Assembly: GCA_003484865.1 (NCBI GenBank)
Contig: DMZT01000237.1
Coordinates: 1-6,407 of the forward strand
Direction: 5' to 3'
DNA length: 6,407 nt
Source: Stenotrophomonas sp.
Lineage (GTDB): Bacteria; Pseudomonadota; Gammaproteobacteria; Xanthomonadales; Xanthomonadaceae
Below, piece after piece: positions 5,492 through 6,407 of the stretch. A program made the position numbers and the translations under genes. Below the pieces are notes generated by a model. It had not been told where the DNA came from, made no database searches, and saw only the letters and a program-made list of their open reading frames with translations. Each line of letters starts with the position of its first letter. The stretch's first letter is position 1.

Positions 5492-6407
5492 ATGGATCTG
5501 GTTGCAGGAATCGATGCAGGTACGCAGAGTCTGAAAGTCGTGGTGTACGACCCTGCCGGGCGGCATCTCATCGCCAGCGCGAGCTCACCTCTGGAGCTGG
5601 CGTCCGCCGCCGATGGCAGCCGTGAGCAGCAGCCGGCCGCGTGGGTCGCCGCCCTTCAGGCCTGCTTCCGTGCGATCGATTCCAAGGTGCGTTCCCGCAT
5701 CTCCGCGCTGGCGGTCTCAGGGCAACAGCACGGCTTCGTACCGGTCGATGCCGCGGGTGAGGTCCTGGCACCGGCCAAGCTGTGGTGCGACACCAGCACC
5801 TCGGCCGAGTGCGTGCAGATCATGGACGCACTCGGCGGACCCGCGCGCACGATTGCGCTGGCCGGCAACCCCATCCTGACCGGTTACACCGCGTCCAAAC
5901 TGCCCTGGACGAAGACGCATCGGCCCGACGCCTACGCCCGGCTCGCAACGATCCTGCTGCCGCACGACTACCTCAACTTCGTGCTGACCGGCCAGCGCTT
6001 CTGCGAGTACGGCGATGCGTCGGGCACGGGCTGGCTGGACGTGCGCACCCGGACCTGGTCGGCCGCGCTGCTGCGCGCGACCGATCCGGCGCGCGACCTG
6101 GCCCTGTGCCTGCCGCGCATCGCCGCACCCGACGAGCTGTTCGCTATCGATCCGGCCACGGCGGGCGTATTGGGGCTTCCCGGGACGGTGAAGGTAGCGG
6201 TCGGCGGGGGCGACAACATGATGGCCGCCATCGGTACCGGCTGCGTCGTGCCCGGCCGCCTGGCGATGAGCCTCGGCACCTCGGGCACCTTGTTCGCCTA
6301 CTCGGACACGCCCGTGGTCGATCCGGACGGCGCCTGGGCCGCGTTCTGCTCGTCCACCGGTGGCTGGCTGCCGTTGATCTGCACGATGAACTGCACCGTC
6401 GTGACCG
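5492..6407 (+). CDS. xylB: D-xylulokinase, FGGY family (3' truncated by window edge)
   Basis: The frame is open from ATG 5492 to the window end (305 complete codons; the family is usually 480-500 residues, so about 60% is present). FGGY carbohydrate kinases transfer the ATP gamma-phosphate to a sugar; xylulokinase makes D-xylulose 5-phosphate in the cytoplasm. Motifs: N-terminal phosphate loop GIDAGTQSLK with D8; SGQQHGF (76-82), matching the sugar-contacting SGQMHG of E. coli XylB; LWCDTSTSAEC, in place of LWND; GYTASKLPW; HDYLNFVLTG, then GDASGTGWLDVRTRTWS, characteristic of xylulokinases; VGGGDNMMAAIGTG with catalytic base D241; and SLGTSGTLFA. The start follows GGATGAG (5481-5487) at 4 bases; the nearby ATG at 5483 meets TAG after two codons. 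The xyl-box-like site upstream supports xylulose over other FGGY substrates. The ATPase domain's C-terminal half lies beyond the window. Related pentulose or hexulose kinases remain a minor alternative. Confidence 0.92.
   Translation, partial: MDLVAGIDAGTQSLKVVVYDPAGRHLIASASSPLELASAADGSREQQPAAWVAALQACFRAIDSKVRSRISALAVSGQQHGFVPVDAAGEVLAPAKLWCDTSTSAECVQIMDALGGPARTIALAGNPILTGYTASKLPWTKTHRPDAYARLATILLPHDYLNFVLTGQRFCEYGDASGTGWLDVRTRTWSAALLRATDPARDLALCLPRIAAPDELFAIDPATAGVLGLPGTVKVAVGGGDNMMAAIGTGCVVPGRLAMSLGTSGTLFAYSDTPVVDPDGAWAAFCSSTGGWLPLICTMNCTVVT

Noticed and set aside
5443..5625. Small + strand frame spanning the halogenase-xylB gap
   Set aside because: It covers the operator-like palindrome and overlaps the xylulokinase start in another frame; no ribosome site or recognisable protein.

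Overview
The window is GC-rich with strong third-position G/C codon bias and has five genes, all on the + strand. Together with a Xanthomonas/Caulobacter-type TonB-dependent receptor and a TGGTAGCGCTACC-type operator, this points to a gammaproteobacterium of the Xanthomonadaceae (Xanthomonas, Stenotrophomonas, Pseudoxanthomonas or a relative). The genus cannot be fixed from the sequence alone.

Layout. (1) Positions 1-2034 hold the C-terminal part of a large outer-membrane TonB-dependent receptor whose 5' end lies outside the window. (2) A 68-base gap carries a perfect 12-bp stem-loop without a T-tract. (3) Positions 2103-5427 hold a closely packed three-gene block: a SapC-family protein, a cupin-like/JmjC-fold (FIH-like) putative Fe(II)/2-oxoglutarate oxygenase, and a flavin-dependent tryptophan-halogenase-family enzyme. 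Gaps are 3 and 13 bases, and the start codons are ATG, GTG and TTG. (4) A 64-base gap carries a perfect 12-bp palindrome resembling the xyl-box operator of LacI-type XylR regulators. (5) Positions 5492-6407 hold the first ~305 codons of a D-xylulokinase (xylB) that runs off the window end.

How it may work together. The palindrome and xylB suggest a pentose (xylose/xylan) utilisation locus. The receptor would bring xylan-derived oligosaccharides, or a related pentose-containing ligand, across the outer membrane, and xylulokinase would phosphorylate D-xylulose for the pentose phosphate pathway. The SapC / cupin / halogenase trio recurs next to TonB-dependent receptors in Xanthomonadales and Caulobacterales (recalled, not checked here), but to my knowledge its function there is unresolved. 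Two enzyme types able to modify aromatic groups or peptides, placed in a sugar-uptake locus, are the most interesting part of the window. No RNA genes, mobile elements, CRISPR arrays or clear rho-independent terminators were seen.
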